A DNA stretch of 64,000 nt, taken from contig JAEUJY010000107.1 of assembly GCA_016794525.1 (NCBI GenBank), positions 1 through 64,000 on the forward strand, given 5' to 3'. The notes under the pieces were generated by a model. It had not been told where the DNA came from and did not search any database. It was given only the letters and a program-made list of their open reading frames with translations. The position numbers were made by a program, and so were the translations under genes. Source of the DNA: Myxococcales bacterium (GTDB taxonomy: Bacteria; Myxococcota_A; Polyangia; Haliangiales; Haliangiaceae). Below, one piece after another: positions 8,527-16,952 of this stretch; position 1 is the stretch's first letter; every line of letters begins with the position of its first letter.

Positions 8527-8668
8527 GCGGCGTGCGGCGACGCGCGGCGCGTGTCCACCGGGGCGGACATCGACGCGACGGGTGTCGTCGCTGGTGGACA
8601 CCGGCGCGGCCTGGCGGGCCTGCACGCGCGATAGCCGGCGTGGCACGGCGCGTGAACTGGCTGCGCGC

Positions 8669-9616
8669 ATGCCGCCGATCACCTGCACGCCGAAGTCGCT
8701 GCCCAAGGCCAAGCTGCACGCCGCGGCGGCGCTCGCCTTTGGCGAGAACCCCGGCAACCGTTTTCCCATCGAGAAGCTGCTGCGCCTGGCGCCGTCCTTC
8801 GCGCCGACGCCCGACGCGATCGCGGTGCTGCGCGGCAAGTACTGGGGCAAGCGCGCGGTCCGGCTGTCGGTGTCGTTCCTCGACGGCGCGCCGCTGGCGC
8901 TGCGCCGCCGGATCGTCGAGCACATGAACGCCTGGCAGCGCCGGGCCGACGTGGCGTTCACGCTGGCCGATCGCGATGGCGACGTGCGGATCGCGCGCCT
9001 GGACGACGCGCAGCAGGGCGGCTATTGGTCCTACGTCGGCACCGACATCCTGGCGATCGACGCCGACCAGCCGACGATGAACCTCGAGGGCTTCACGCTG
9101 GCGACGCCGGAATCGGAGTTCCGCCGGGTGGTCCGCCACGAGGCCGGCCACACGCTCGGCTTCGTCCACGAGCACATGCGGTCTGAGCTGGTGGCGCGGA
9201 TCGATCGCGAGAAGGCCTTCAAGTACTTCGACAAGACGCAAGGCTGGTCGCGCGAGGAGGTCGAGGCGCAGGTGCTGACGCCGATCGAGAACGGCTCGCT
9301 GCTCGGCAACCCCGCCCCCGACCCCGACTCGGTGATGTGCTACCAGCTGCCGCCCGAGATCCTGCTGGCCGGCGCGCCGCCGATCCTCGGTGGCGCCGAC
9401 ATCACCGACTCCGACCACCGGTGGGCTGGCAAGCTGTATCCGCGGGCCGACGCGGCGCCGGTCGAGTTGCTTGCGGTCGATGGCGGCGGTGAGGGCGTCC
9501 ACGGGGCCGGCGAGGCGCGGGGAGGTGAGACGGGCCAGCCGCGCCGGCCCGTCGCGGTCATCGTCCCCGGGGGGGAGGCGGCGTATGTCGCGGCGCTGGT
9601 CGAGGCGTTGCGGTAG
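8669..9616 (+). CDS. Astacin-like (M12A) zinc metalloprotease without signal peptide
   Basis: 315 residues from ATG 8669. The zinc motif [12 protein letters not shown] at about residues 157-168 fits HExxHxxGxxH/E of the metzincins, and the following Glu-His-Met-Arg is astacin-like. The Met-turn is DSVMCY near residue 220. The 100-150 residues before it fit the pro-domain-less catalytic fold ([12 protein letters not shown] before the motif). A Gly-rich tail follows residue ~260. There is no Sec signal, which is unusual for an astacin; the enzyme is either intracellular or exported by another route. It is divergent from the DUF4157 protease and may share its control region. Confidence 0.78.
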   Translation: MPPITCTPKSLPKAKLHAAAALAFGENPGNRFPIEKLLRLAPSFAPTPDAIAVLRGKYWGKRAVRLSVSFLDGAPLALRRRIVEHMNAWQRRADVAFTLADRDGDVRIARLDDAQQGGYWSYVGTDILAIDADQPTMNLEGFTLATPESEFRRVVRHEAGHTLGFVHEHMRSELVARIDREKAFKYFDKTQGWSREEVEAQVLTPIENGSLLGNPAPDPDSVMCYQLPPEILLAGAPPILGGADITDSDHRWAGKLYPRADAAPVELLAVDGGGEGVHGAGEARGGETGQPRRPVAVIVPGGEAAYVAALVEALR

Positions 9617-9749
9617 GGGCGCGGGGCACCCGAAATCAGCAACGGGCGGCCGGGCACAACAGCGACGCACGCGCTGCATCACCAGGTCGTGCGCGCCATC
9701 CATCAATCGCACCGGCCGCCGCAACGAGCGAGCCGTGAAAGGAGGAGCT

Positions 9750-10076
9750 ATGGACACCCTCACCTTCGAGTTCAAGCTGGCCACCGCGCCGATGAGTCCG
9801 TTCGTCATCGTTGCAGGCGGGGCCGACGCCAACCGCGACGGAAGGATCGAGAACCAGAGCGAGGTCGACGTGTTCGCCGCGAAGGGCGGCAACCTGTGGT
9901 CGCGCTCCCAGACAGTGGCGACGCCGACGAAGGGGATGTTGTTCAGCGTGACCTTCACGATCGGGATCGGCGTCCGCTGGACCCTCGAGATCAAGAACGC
10001 GGCCGGCGCAGTGCTCTACAGCGGCGCGAACACGACGGTCTTCAACACCGAGAACGTGAGCTACGTGCTGTCATGA
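9750..10076 (+). CDS. Small protein of unknown function, first gene of a four-gene unit
   Basis: 108 residues with an excellent ribosome-binding site (AAAGGAGGAG, 1-2 nt before ATG when counted from its end). It is predicted all-beta: MDTLTFEFKLATAP, a Gly/Asn/Asp-rich turn (GGADANRDGRIEN), then VRWTLEIKNAAGAVLY and a final FNTENVSYVLS. The layout resembles a small C2- or lectin-like sandwich, but I recognise no family. There is no signal peptide. The stop overlaps the next start (ATGA), so its product is probably made in step with the secreted protein downstream. Confidence 0.6.
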   Translation: MDTLTFEFKLATAPMSPFVIVAGGADANRDGRIENQSEVDVFAAKGGNLWSRSQTVATPTKGMLFSVTFTIGIGVRWTLEIKNAAGAVLYSGANTTVFNTENVSYVLS

Positions 10077-11632
10077 AGCGCATCATCATTGCACTCGCTG
10101 TGCTCGCCGCGGTGCCGGTCCCCGGACGGGCCGACGACAGTAAGCAGGAGGCGCTGACGCTGCTGCCGTGGACGGACGCCTCCGTCGTCTTCACGGCCGA
10201 GGACAAGCGGGCACGGGTTCAGTACAGCCAGGTGGCGGCCTCGGGATTCAGCGCCGCGTTCGAGGCGTCGGCGCCTCTCGACGAGGACACCCGGATCGCC
10301 GCGTTCACCGCCAAGAACCGCCTAGTGTCGGGATGGAAGGGGGGCTTCCAGATCGGCTGGGACACGCGTGCGCGTCGACTCGGCGAGTTGCAGGCGCGCC
10401 TGGCGGCCTTCGCTGATGCGCTCAAGACGCTGAAGACCGTGACCGACGCCCGCGTCGACGCAAGGGTGGCCTTCTCGATCGCACACGGGATCCAGGCGCA
10501 GGACCGGGAAATCCTTCGCCTCCTATGTGAGCGGCTCAAGGTCACCGCCGACGCCTGCGCCACGGCTCCAGCAGTGGCCCCGCCAGTGACACCTGGCGGG
10601 GGGATGGCTGCTGACCCGCCGATGACGGCGTTGGTCCTGGCGATCTGCAGGCAAGACATGGGCGTCGACTGCGATCCTGTTGGCTTTCCCGTGCTGGCAA
10701 AGCGCTTCCTGCAAGAGCGCTGCCCGCGCGAGGTCGACCTCACCAGCGAACCATGCTTCGCGGTCGCGTGGATGGCTGAGCGAATCGAGCTCACGCAGGC
10801 CTCGGCGACGGTCCTCGAGAACCACCGCCTGGTGCAAGAGATGTGGTCGCTGCTGGAGCAGGCGGACCCCGATCAGGCCAAGGAGCTGAAGGAGAAGTAC
10901 GGGCGCCCCATCGACGCGATCGTGGCCGATCCCGACGCGTTCGCCGACACCCTCAAGGCGATCATGACCAAGGCTGCTCTCGAGCGGCGCGACATCCTCC
11001 TGACGGGCCAGGTGGTGGATGCGACCTGTGCGATCGCCGTTGCCATGGATGGCACGCTGTCGTACGACCGCGCCGAGGTCTACCAGGACGACATCGCGAC
11101 CACGGCCAAGGACACCAAGGCGTACGACGCCGAGCTGGGCCTCAGCTTCTCGTTCACGCCGCATCTCCGCGGACTGTCTCTAAGCGCGCGGACTGGCATC
11201 GAGTGGAAGCGCGAGAGCGGCGCGAAGCCGTTCGAGCGGTGTACGGCTCCGGGCAGCGGTGACCCGACCGTGTCAGGGAAGCAGTGCGACCCGAAGGCGC
11301 TGTTTCGGGCCGGCGCTCAGCCCGCGAGAGAGACTGGTGGATATGTCCGCCTCGCGGTCGACTACCAGTATCACGGCTCACCCAAGGCCGACAGCTTGAC
11401 CCCAGGCGTCGAGGCACGGCTCGGCATGGAGGGGCTGGGTGCGGATGAATCGCTCGAGCTGCGGCTCGCGCTGTTCGGCACCCCGGTCAGCGGCACCTCC
11501 GCCGCGCGCGTGGGCGTCGCCCTCGCAGCCGACTATGCCATCGATGCTGCCGACGATGACGCCGGTCGCTGGACGTTCACCCCGATGGCCTTCATCGGGG
11601 CGACGTTCTCGGGGTTGATGGCGAGCCGGTAG
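10073..11632 (+). CDS. Secreted protein of unknown function with possible C-terminal beta-barrel
   Basis: 519 residues with a Sec signal (MKRIIIALAVLAAVPVPGRA). Residues ~20-290 are helical and contain several cysteines (CRQDMGVDC, RCPREVDL). The segment from ~340 to the end is rich in alternating hydrophobic strands such as AELGLSFSFTPHLRGLSLSA and VRLAVDYQYHG, with a final FTPMAFIGATFSGLM, consistent with an outer-membrane barrel or porin-like end. The start ATG overlaps the previous stop (ATGA). Codon use is less GC-extreme here than in the flanking core genes. No family was recognised. Confidence 0.55.
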   Translation: MKRIIIALAVLAAVPVPGRADDSKQEALTLLPWTDASVVFTAEDKRARVQYSQVAASGFSAAFEASAPLDEDTRIAAFTAKNRLVSGWKGGFQIGWDTRARRLGELQARLAAFADALKTLKTVTDARVDARVAFSIAHGIQAQDREILRLLCERLKVTADACATAPAVAPPVTPGGGMAADPPMTALVLAICRQDMGVDCDPVGFPVLAKRFLQERCPREVDLTSEPCFAVAWMAERIELTQASATVLENHRLVQEMWSLLEQADPDQAKELKEKYGRPIDAIVADPDAFADTLKAIMTKAALERRDILLTGQVVDATCAIAVAMDGTLSYDRAEVYQDDIATTAKDTKAYDAELGLSFSFTPHLRGLSLSARTGIEWKRESGAKPFERCTAPGSGDPTVSGKQCDPKALFRAGAQPARETGGYVRLAVDYQYHGSPKADSLTPGVEARLGMEGLGADESLELRLALFGTPVSGTSAARVGVALAADYAIDAADDDAGRWTFTPMAFIGATFSGLMASR

Positions 11633-11656
11633 GACCGCACCCGGCCGGAGGTTGGC

Positions 11657-12223
11657 ATGCGAAGAATCAACGACGGCTTCGTCGCGTTGTTGTTCCTGAT
11701 GGCCGTGCTCTGGGTTGCTACGCTGGCTGCACCCAAGGCCTGGTACGAACGCTTGCAGGCAGCCGGCGATGCGGTCGCATCGATTGCGACGCTAGCGACC
11801 GCCTTCGCACTCTACTTGACGGCTCGGCAGTTCAGTCTATCGCGCCAGCAGTTCATCACGGTGATCTATGCCGAGATGAAAGAGCACTTCAGGAGAGTCA
11901 ATCCTGAGAACTGGACCCCGAAGGCGCTGCGGGGAACTCTGAACGCGCTGGACTTCATCGCAACGGCCGTGCGGAACGGGCTCGTCGACGAGGCGACGGC
12001 ATTCACGCTCAGCGGGGCGGCGTATTTGGACATGGTGGACCACCTGCGAAGTATCGAGGCCACCCTCTCGACAGGTGGCCATCAACGGACGGGGCCTGAG
12101 TGGGTCGAGTCTCAGGAGAACGTCAAGTGGTTGGAGTCGCGCTGGCGCGCACGTGTGGTCTCGGAGAGCATCTGTGTTGTTGGACAGAAGGAGGACGAAG
12201 ATGCAGCGACAGGTTCAGAGTAG
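11657..12223 (+). CDS. Small membrane protein with cytoplasmic helical domain
   Basis: 188 residues. Two hydrophobic helices (about 9-25 and 38-58) are followed by a polar helical region resembling DUF4760-type bacterial membrane proteins (RQQFITVIYAEMKEHF, then WTPKALRGTLNALDFIATAV). This arrangement is common for small membrane proteins near accessory genes, but its role is unknown. It starts 24 nt after the secreted-protein gene and its end overlaps the next gene by 23 nt, so it belongs to the same transcription unit. Confidence 0.6.
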   Translation: MRRINDGFVALLFLMAVLWVATLAAPKAWYERLQAAGDAVASIATLATAFALYLTARQFSLSRQQFITVIYAEMKEHFRRVNPENWTPKALRGTLNALDFIATAVRNGLVDEATAFTLSGAAYLDMVDHLRSIEATLSTGGHQRTGPEWVESQENVKWLESRWRARVVSESICVVGQKEDEDAATGSE

Positions 12224-12428
12224 CACCACGACGCGACTTCTCACAGAAGCCGTTGCGGCACGCATTCGAGATGTGCTCTTGGAATGCGAAGGAACCGAGG
12301 TGGGCGAGTTCGTCATCATCGCGCCGAGCGCACCATATCAAGCCAAGCCGCGGGTGCTGCGCTTCATCGCAGGCGGCCCAGAGGAAGGCCTGGACTGCGA
12401 CTGCTGCCACGGTACCGGACGGAAGTAG
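12201..12428 (+). CDS. Short cysteine-containing protein
   Basis: 75 residues. The ATG at 12201 has a strong ribosome-binding site (AAGGAGGACG) inside the end of the preceding gene. The C-terminus has the motif CDCCHGTGRK, which resembles a half zinc-knuckle or DnaJ-type CxxCxGxG repeat. The N-terminal part is one amphipathic helix and a strand (VGEFVIIAPSAPY). Function unknown. It is last in the four-gene unit and converges on the metallophosphoesterase gene, with 19 bp between stops. Confidence 0.5.
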   Translation: MQRQVQSSTTTRLLTEAVAARIRDVLLECEGTEVGEFVIIAPSAPYQAKPRVLRFIAGGPEEGLDCDCCHGTGRK

Positions 12429-12447
12429 ACAATTCGCGGCCCCGAAT

Positions 12448-14583
12448 CTAAGGGATCACTTTCCGCCCGGGCGGTCCTGGATCGCCTTGGGGGCCATTGG
12501 GCCCAGGCGGGCAATTCATCGTGCAGCCGTTGCACGTAGCATTGTCTCCACGAACTAGTAGCCTCCCGCTGCCGCCGGGGCCGCCAGGCCCTCCGCGCCC
12601 ACCATCAACCAAGACGTTGAGCGTGCCGCGGGGTCTCGCCTTTAGCACAACGGTGGCGCCTGGTCCCCCTGGAAGTCCCTTTTCACCAGCACCGCCGCGA
12701 TCGAAGTGGTTTGCATTGGATCGGCAGTCGTTCAGTGCAGCATAGTAGTCGTCACTTCCCTGCGATTGCCACTGGCCCTGTATGGACTTTCCGCTCGGGC
12801 CCGATGTGCCATCCAGGCCGCGGCCGTCGATCGTCGCGGTGCCGCTCACTTCAATCCTTGAGGCATCAAGAATCAAGCGGTGCCCGCCCCGTATGCGAAT
12901 GGTAACGCCGCCTTGGATTGCGATCTTTTCGCAGGTGATAGTCGTATCGCTGAGGAACTCTTCGTCAGAGCGAAACTCGCGAAGGAGGCAGTCGCCACGG
13001 GCATCCGTGGCGGCGTCCGCCAGCGGTGCATCCACGGGTGGTGCAATGCGCGCATCTGCAATGAACGTCGTTGCCGCATCGTATGCGGGCTGTGATACAC
13101 CTGCGTCCGGGCCTCCTTCGCTGCTTCTGGTGCGCATCGACTTGACAGTCAGGGCGAGCGCAACAGCACCTGATAGGACGCCGGCACCCAGAAGTAGTCG
13201 AAGAAGAAGGCGCTTGTGGTGCCTCGGGGGCAGCGGCAAGTCCGCTGCTGTACCTGCTGTACCTGCTGTACCTGCTGTACCCATGTGAGACGCACTCATT
13301 GCGTCGGTCAGTCTTCGGCGCAGCTTCATGGCCTCCGCCACGGTCGTCGGCGGCGCTTCTGGTACGCGCTCAACCGCGACGTCTAGCTCGTCAATGAGAG
13401 TCCGCAACGTCGTGTCGGAACGGGCGGTCAACACGCGCCGACCAACAGTCTCGATGGTCTGCTCAAGAATCGTTGGCGTCCTTGGCTGCGAAGATGGCGG
13501 AGGAGGCGGAGGGGGACGGTACGATCGTAGCGCCGGGAATGGCCATCGTGCAGCCTCGTCCCGTAGGTCGTATCTATCGTTGTCTGCCACCATGCGGTGG
13601 TAGCCCGCGCCGCGGTTGAGGACGTAGCTCCTAGGCCAAATGACCAGTTCGCCGGCGTCTTCCTGCACCGAGAGGCGCAATGCCGCATAGCCATGGAGGC
13701 GTTGCACTCTCTTGCCAGCGTGATCGGTGACTGCTTCCAAACCGAACAGCGAGAGCCCTTGGAGACCCCGCCGGGGTAGCGCTCCGCCCTCAGCGAGAAC
13801 GCGTGCGGCTGCCTCGTGCATGTGGCCGAAGAGATGCGCTGCGAAGCGGCCTGGACGGTCGATTTCCGAACGGAACTCGATCTGGGCGCGTGAGTGTAAC
13901 CAATCCAATGGGTGGTGCGTTAGCAGCAACGCGGCGTGATGCTCGCGCAGCCACGACGGCGGGTCATCGTGAAGCGCAAGCAGTTGCCGCGAATCGACGG
14001 CGAGCTCGCCTTCGCGCATCCCGTCGCGAAGCTGTAGGAAGCTCGAATTGAGTCCGATCAAGGCGAGTCGAAGGCCATGTTTCTCTATCGTCGCGCGGAA
14101 GTCGCCAGGTAGTTCGCCAAGGTGGATCGGTTGGCCGTTCGCTTTCACGCGGCCGTTCCACCACGTCACGTACTCCGAAAACGCGGAGTCCACCAGTCGG
14201 CGGTGGGGGGCTCCGCGGTCAGAGAAGAACGAGTCGACCGTCGCTGGGGTCTCATGCCACCGGGCCAGCCGATCAAGCTCGTCAGACGGCCCGGGCCGTT
14301 GAAGATCGTGGTTGCCTGGGACCGCGAGGACGACTGGCGTCGAGCCCAACGGCCGGAGTCGTTCGAGAATCGACTGTAGGGCAAGATCGAATGCTTCGAA
14401 TTCTGATTTCTGGCCGCGTTGCGTGAGGTCGCCTGTGAAGAGTATGGCGTCCCAGGGACCGGCCTTCTCGTGAAGGCGCTCGAGATCTTCAAGGAAGCTC
14501 TCTTTGACGTTCGGCCACAGCGTCCTCTGCGCGCCCATGCCCTGATGAAAGTCAGTTAGGTGGAGGAGTCCAATCGACGTCAT
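12448..14583 (-). CDS. Calcineurin-like metallophosphoesterase with membrane helix and collagen-like tail
   Basis: 711 residues. The N-terminal ~330 form a calcineurin-like phosphoesterase: LHLTDFHQG (first metal Asp/His), FTGDLT (GDxx), VPGNHD (GNHD) and LLTHHPLDW (late His), with GHMHEAA as the final GHxH. Residues ~385-440 are a helical linker, followed by a (Gly-Thr-Ala)4 tract encoded by a 9-bp tandem repeat. A membrane helix (LLLRLLLGAGVLSGAVALAL) lies near 460. The exported part ends in a Gly/Pro-rich collagen-like segment with four cysteines. The enzyme domain should be cytoplasmic and the tail outside. It starts 3 nt after the stop of the coiled-coil gene, so the two are co-transcribed. 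Substrate unknown; a signalling or defence nuclease role is possible. Confidence 0.72.
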   Translation of the reverse strand: MTSIGLLHLTDFHQGMGAQRTLWPNVKESFLEDLERLHEKAGPWDAILFTGDLTQRGQKSEFEAFDLALQSILERLRPLGSTPVVLAVPGNHDLQRPGPSDELDRLARWHETPATVDSFFSDRGAPHRRLVDSAFSEYVTWWNGRVKANGQPIHLGELPGDFRATIEKHGLRLALIGLNSSFLQLRDGMREGELAVDSRQLLALHDDPPSWLREHHAALLLTHHPLDWLHSRAQIEFRSEIDRPGRFAAHLFGHMHEAAARVLAEGGALPRRGLQGLSLFGLEAVTDHAGKRVQRLHGYAALRLSVQEDAGELVIWPRSYVLNRGAGYHRMVADNDRYDLRDEAARWPFPALRSYRPPPPPPPSSQPRTPTILEQTIETVGRRVLTARSDTTLRTLIDELDVAVERVPEAPPTTVAEAMKLRRRLTDAMSASHMGTAGTAGTAGTAADLPLPPRHHKRLLLRLLLGAGVLSGAVALALTVKSMRTRSSEGGPDAGVSQPAYDAATTFIADARIAPPVDAPLADAATDARGDCLLREFRSDEEFLSDTTITCEKIAIQGGVTIRIRGGHRLILDASRIEVSGTATIDGRGLDGTSGPSGKSIQGQWQSQGSDDYYAALNDCRSNANHFDRGGAGEKGLPGGPGATVVLKARPRGTLNVLVDGGRGGPGGPGGSGRLLVRGDNATCNGCTMNCPPGPNGPQGDPGPPGRKVIP
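13246..13281. repeat. Four tandem copies of a 9-bp unit
   Basis: CTGCTGTAC is repeated four times without mismatch inside the metallophosphoesterase gene. On the coding strand it gives Gly-Thr-Ala repeats in the linker before the membrane helix. Copy number could vary by slippage without changing the frame. Confidence 0.85.
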
Positions 14584-14586
14584 CGG

Positions 14587-15816
14587 CTACTTGCCCTGCG
14601 CGTTGTCGATGACGAGGCGCCCCTTGGAGATCTCGATCCTGCCGGCCTTGGCGAGGAGCTGCTCGATCGGGTGCTGGGTTTCCGTGGGGCCGTTGACGTC
14701 GAGGAAGAGGTTGCGAGCAAAGACGTCGACCAGGCCGGTGGGCACTTGGCGGCCGTCGTCGGACCACTCGGAGGCGAGTTCGGCGATCCAGCTCGCGCGG
14801 AGGATGTCGGCCTTGTAGCGGCGGGCCATCATCTCTTGGGCGGCGTGCTGGCGGTGCCAGCTGTCGGTCCAGCGGAGGCCGTAGATGGCCATGCCCGAGA
14901 AGCCCAGCATGCCGGCGGAGAACGGCCACGCGTAGTGGGTGTCAAGCGTGCGGAAATACTGGACCGCTCCTGTGGCGGCGAGCGTGCCAAAGATGAGGAG
15001 AAGGCCGAGGATGCCGAGCCAGATGGGTCTGCGCCGCGCCTCGGTTTGCGGGCTGGTCGTTGACGTCTCCAGATCCTTCAGGACCTTCTCGACGTCCCCG
15101 AGCAGTTTACGACGGACGCGTCGCGCCTCGTCGGTCTCGAACTCGGCGACGCGCTTCTCGTGCTCGGCCTCGCGTGCGGCCAAGCGCTCTTCGCGTTCGG
15201 CCGACTGCCTCTCGAACTCGAAACGTGCCCGCTCGGTCTTCGCGGCAAGGGCCTCTTCCTTCTTCAGGAAGGCTGCCTCGAGTTCCTTCTGGCTGGCGCG
15301 CCTCGCTTCGGTCTCCCGCTTGGTGATGTCTGCCAAGAGTTCGCCGAGTTGGCTGAGGTGTGCTTGGAGGTCGGCAACCGAGCGTTCGCGAATCTGAAGC
15401 GAACCGTCGATGTCGGAGTGAACGTCAATCGCGTCGGCGTATGTGGTGAGTGGAAAGTGTCGTTGGAGCGCTTCAATGAGCCGCTCACGCTCGTCCGGAG
15501 GCACGTTGGCTTCGATATCGAAGCTGCCGCGCAGCCCGTCCTTGCACTGGTAGCGGAGGATGAGGCGGTTCCCGCCGTGCTGCGCGGTCAAGTCGGCGTG
15601 CGTGCACTGCGCGTACGGGAGACTGCCGAGCTTGCGCCAGGTTTCGAGACGGCGATCGCCTTCCCATTGGCCGGGGATGCCGTCGAAGGAAAAGTTGCCG
15701 ATGTTGGACTGAAAGGAGGCTGCGTACTTGAGGATGCCGACGGACTGGGCGATGTCGTCAAATGCGCGCAGTAGCGCGTTCGGACCGGCTGGTTTGATGA
15801 AGAGACCGACTGGCAT
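14587..15816 (-). CDS. Coiled-coil protein with two membrane helices
   Basis: 409 residues. Residues 1-135 form a globular N-terminal domain (VGLFIKPAGPNALLRAFDD) without a recognised family. Residues ~140-265 are a long charged coiled coil (REERLAAREAEHEKRVAEFE). Two hydrophobic helices follow (about 270-290 and 305-325), and the C-terminus contains a short helical tail. The coiled coil would be cytoplasmic. It is the first gene of a two-gene unit with the metallophosphoesterase, with a 3-nt gap. Its promoter should lie in 15817-15858, directly after the tail of the broken methylase gene. The pairing of a membrane coiled-coil protein with an effector-like enzyme resembles accessory defence modules, but no known system was identified. 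Confidence 0.62.
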   Translation of the reverse strand: MPVGLFIKPAGPNALLRAFDDIAQSVGILKYAASFQSNIGNFSFDGIPGQWEGDRRLETWRKLGSLPYAQCTHADLTAQHGGNRLILRYQCKDGLRGSFDIEANVPPDERERLIEALQRHFPLTTYADAIDVHSDIDGSLQIRERSVADLQAHLSQLGELLADITKRETEARRASQKELEAAFLKKEEALAAKTERARFEFERQSAEREERLAAREAEHEKRVAEFETDEARRVRRKLLGDVEKVLKDLETSTTSPQTEARRRPIWLGILGLLLIFGTLAATGAVQYFRTLDTHYAWPFSAGMLGFSGMAIYGLRWTDSWHRQHAAQEMMARRYKADILRASWIAELASEWSDDGRQVPTGLVDVFARNLFLDVNGPTETQHPIEQLLAKAGRIEISKGRLVIDNAQGK

Positions 15817-15858
15817 CGTGGGCGTCCTGGCTAGGCTTGCGATTCGTCTTGGGTGCCG

Positions 15859-16528
15859 CTACGGTGGTGTTGCGCGCTGGGCGTTCAGGGCGAAGAGGCG
15901 GTCGATAATGGCGTCTTCGAAGGCGGCGAGGGCGCGCTTCTCGGCGTCGGTGGTGGGACGACGCGCCGTGCGGCGCGTAGATCAGCCGCACCGCGGTGCG
16001 GTTGGTCAGCACGCCGATCGGGACGCGGCAGTGGCGCAACAGCCGGTCGAACTTCGCGGCCACCGGGTACTCCCACGGCCCGGTCACCACCTCGGGGCGG
16101 TCGAACGGCAGGCCGGTGGCGTCGCGCCCGAGGTCCCAGATCAAGAGCATCGGCGCGCCGTCGGTCGCGTGCGGCGGCACCAGCGCCGCGGTCGGCTTCA
16201 CCACCTGCTGGCCCTCGGGCACGTACAGGGACAGCGCCGCCGGCAGCGCGTCGTCGCCGCGCACCCAGGCGGGCTGCCAGCCCAGCACGTCGGTGATGAA
16301 CCCGCCGACGTCGGCGATCGCGTGGGCGCCGCTGGCGGTGATCATGCACGTGGCGGCCAGCGCCCGCTGCCGCTCCGGCGGCTGACGCTCCAGGCACTGC
16401 GCCTCGACCAGCACTGGGATCGAGACCACCAGGCCGTCGACCGGCTGCACCATGCCGAGCCACTCCTCGTGGAAGCGTTCCTCGTGGGTGCTCACGCGCG
16501 CCTCGCTGCCGCGGGCCGCGTCCCCCAT
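15859..16528 (-). pseudogene. Internally deleted Eco57I/DrmMI-like DNA methylase
   Basis: The N-terminal ~190 residues are intact: RFHEEWLGMVQPVDGLVVS, then AAKFDRLLRHCRVPIGVLTN and TAVRLIYAPHGASS. This matches the start of large Eco57I-type adenine methylases of restriction or DISARM-like loci (normally well over 1,000 residues). At about 15952-15958 the similarity ends. Shifted by one base, the minus strand continues as DAEKRALAAFEDAIIDRLFA followed by LNAQRATPP and a TAG at 15859, which looks like a protein C-terminal tail. No methylase NPPY or SAM motif remains. I interpret a large internal deletion joining the two ends out of frame. The start is uncertain (ATG 16528 or GTG 16495). Confidence 0.6.
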
Positions 16529-16616
16529 GACGCCCGGATCGTCATCGCGCACGATGGTACGTCCGCGCACGCCCGAACGGAACCGCGTGCGCGCATCGGC
16601 CGCGCGAGAAGATCGC

Positions 16617-16635
16617 ATCACCCGGCAGGGGTGAT
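16617..16635. promoter_or_regulatory. Palindrome ATCACC-N7-GGTGAT, site B
   Basis: A perfect 6-bp inverted repeat with spacer CGGCAGG, just upstream of the methylase remnant and 5 bp after the toxin gene stop. It has the same geometry as sites A, C and D. Confidence 0.62.
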
Positions 16636-16640
16636 CGCGC

Positions 16641-16952
16641 TCAGCGGGTGCGTGGTAGCCAGTACCCGGGACGACGGTGGGTGTGCGCCACCGCTTCGAT
16701 GCGTATCACCTCGCCGACCAAGCGATAGGCGAGCGCGTATGGGAACCCGGCCACCAGACGTCGACGTATCGCCAGGTCGTGCCGGACGCCCGGGAACAGC
16801 GGTGCGGCGGCTGGCACCGCGACGATCATGCGCAGCGCCCGCTCGACGGCGTCATAGAATCGAACGCCCCGGCCCGGGTAGTCCTGTTCGTAGTGGTCGG
16901 CCGCGGCGTCGAGCTCGACACGCGCTTCGCGGCTGAACTCGATCGCTGTCAC
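16641..16952 (-). CDS. ParE/RelE-type toxin
   Basis: 103 residues of the RelE/ParE toxin fold. The N-terminus IEFSREARVELDAAADHYE is the usual first strand and helix, the centre has RFYDAVERALRMI, and the C-terminal strands include AIRRRLVAGFPYALAYRL and IRIEAVAHTHRRPGYW, with a typical terminal His/Arg/Tyr cluster. ParE-type toxins poison gyrase, while RelE-type toxins cleave mRNA; sequence alone favours the ParE branch. The start is a GTG overlapping the antitoxin stop (GTGA), giving the common antitoxin-first order and tight coupling. Confidence 0.8.
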   Translation of the reverse strand: MTAIEFSREARVELDAAADHYEQDYPGRGVRFYDAVERALRMIVAVPAAAPLFPGVRHDLAIRRRLVAGFPYALAYRLVGEVIRIEAVAHTHRRPGYWLPRTR

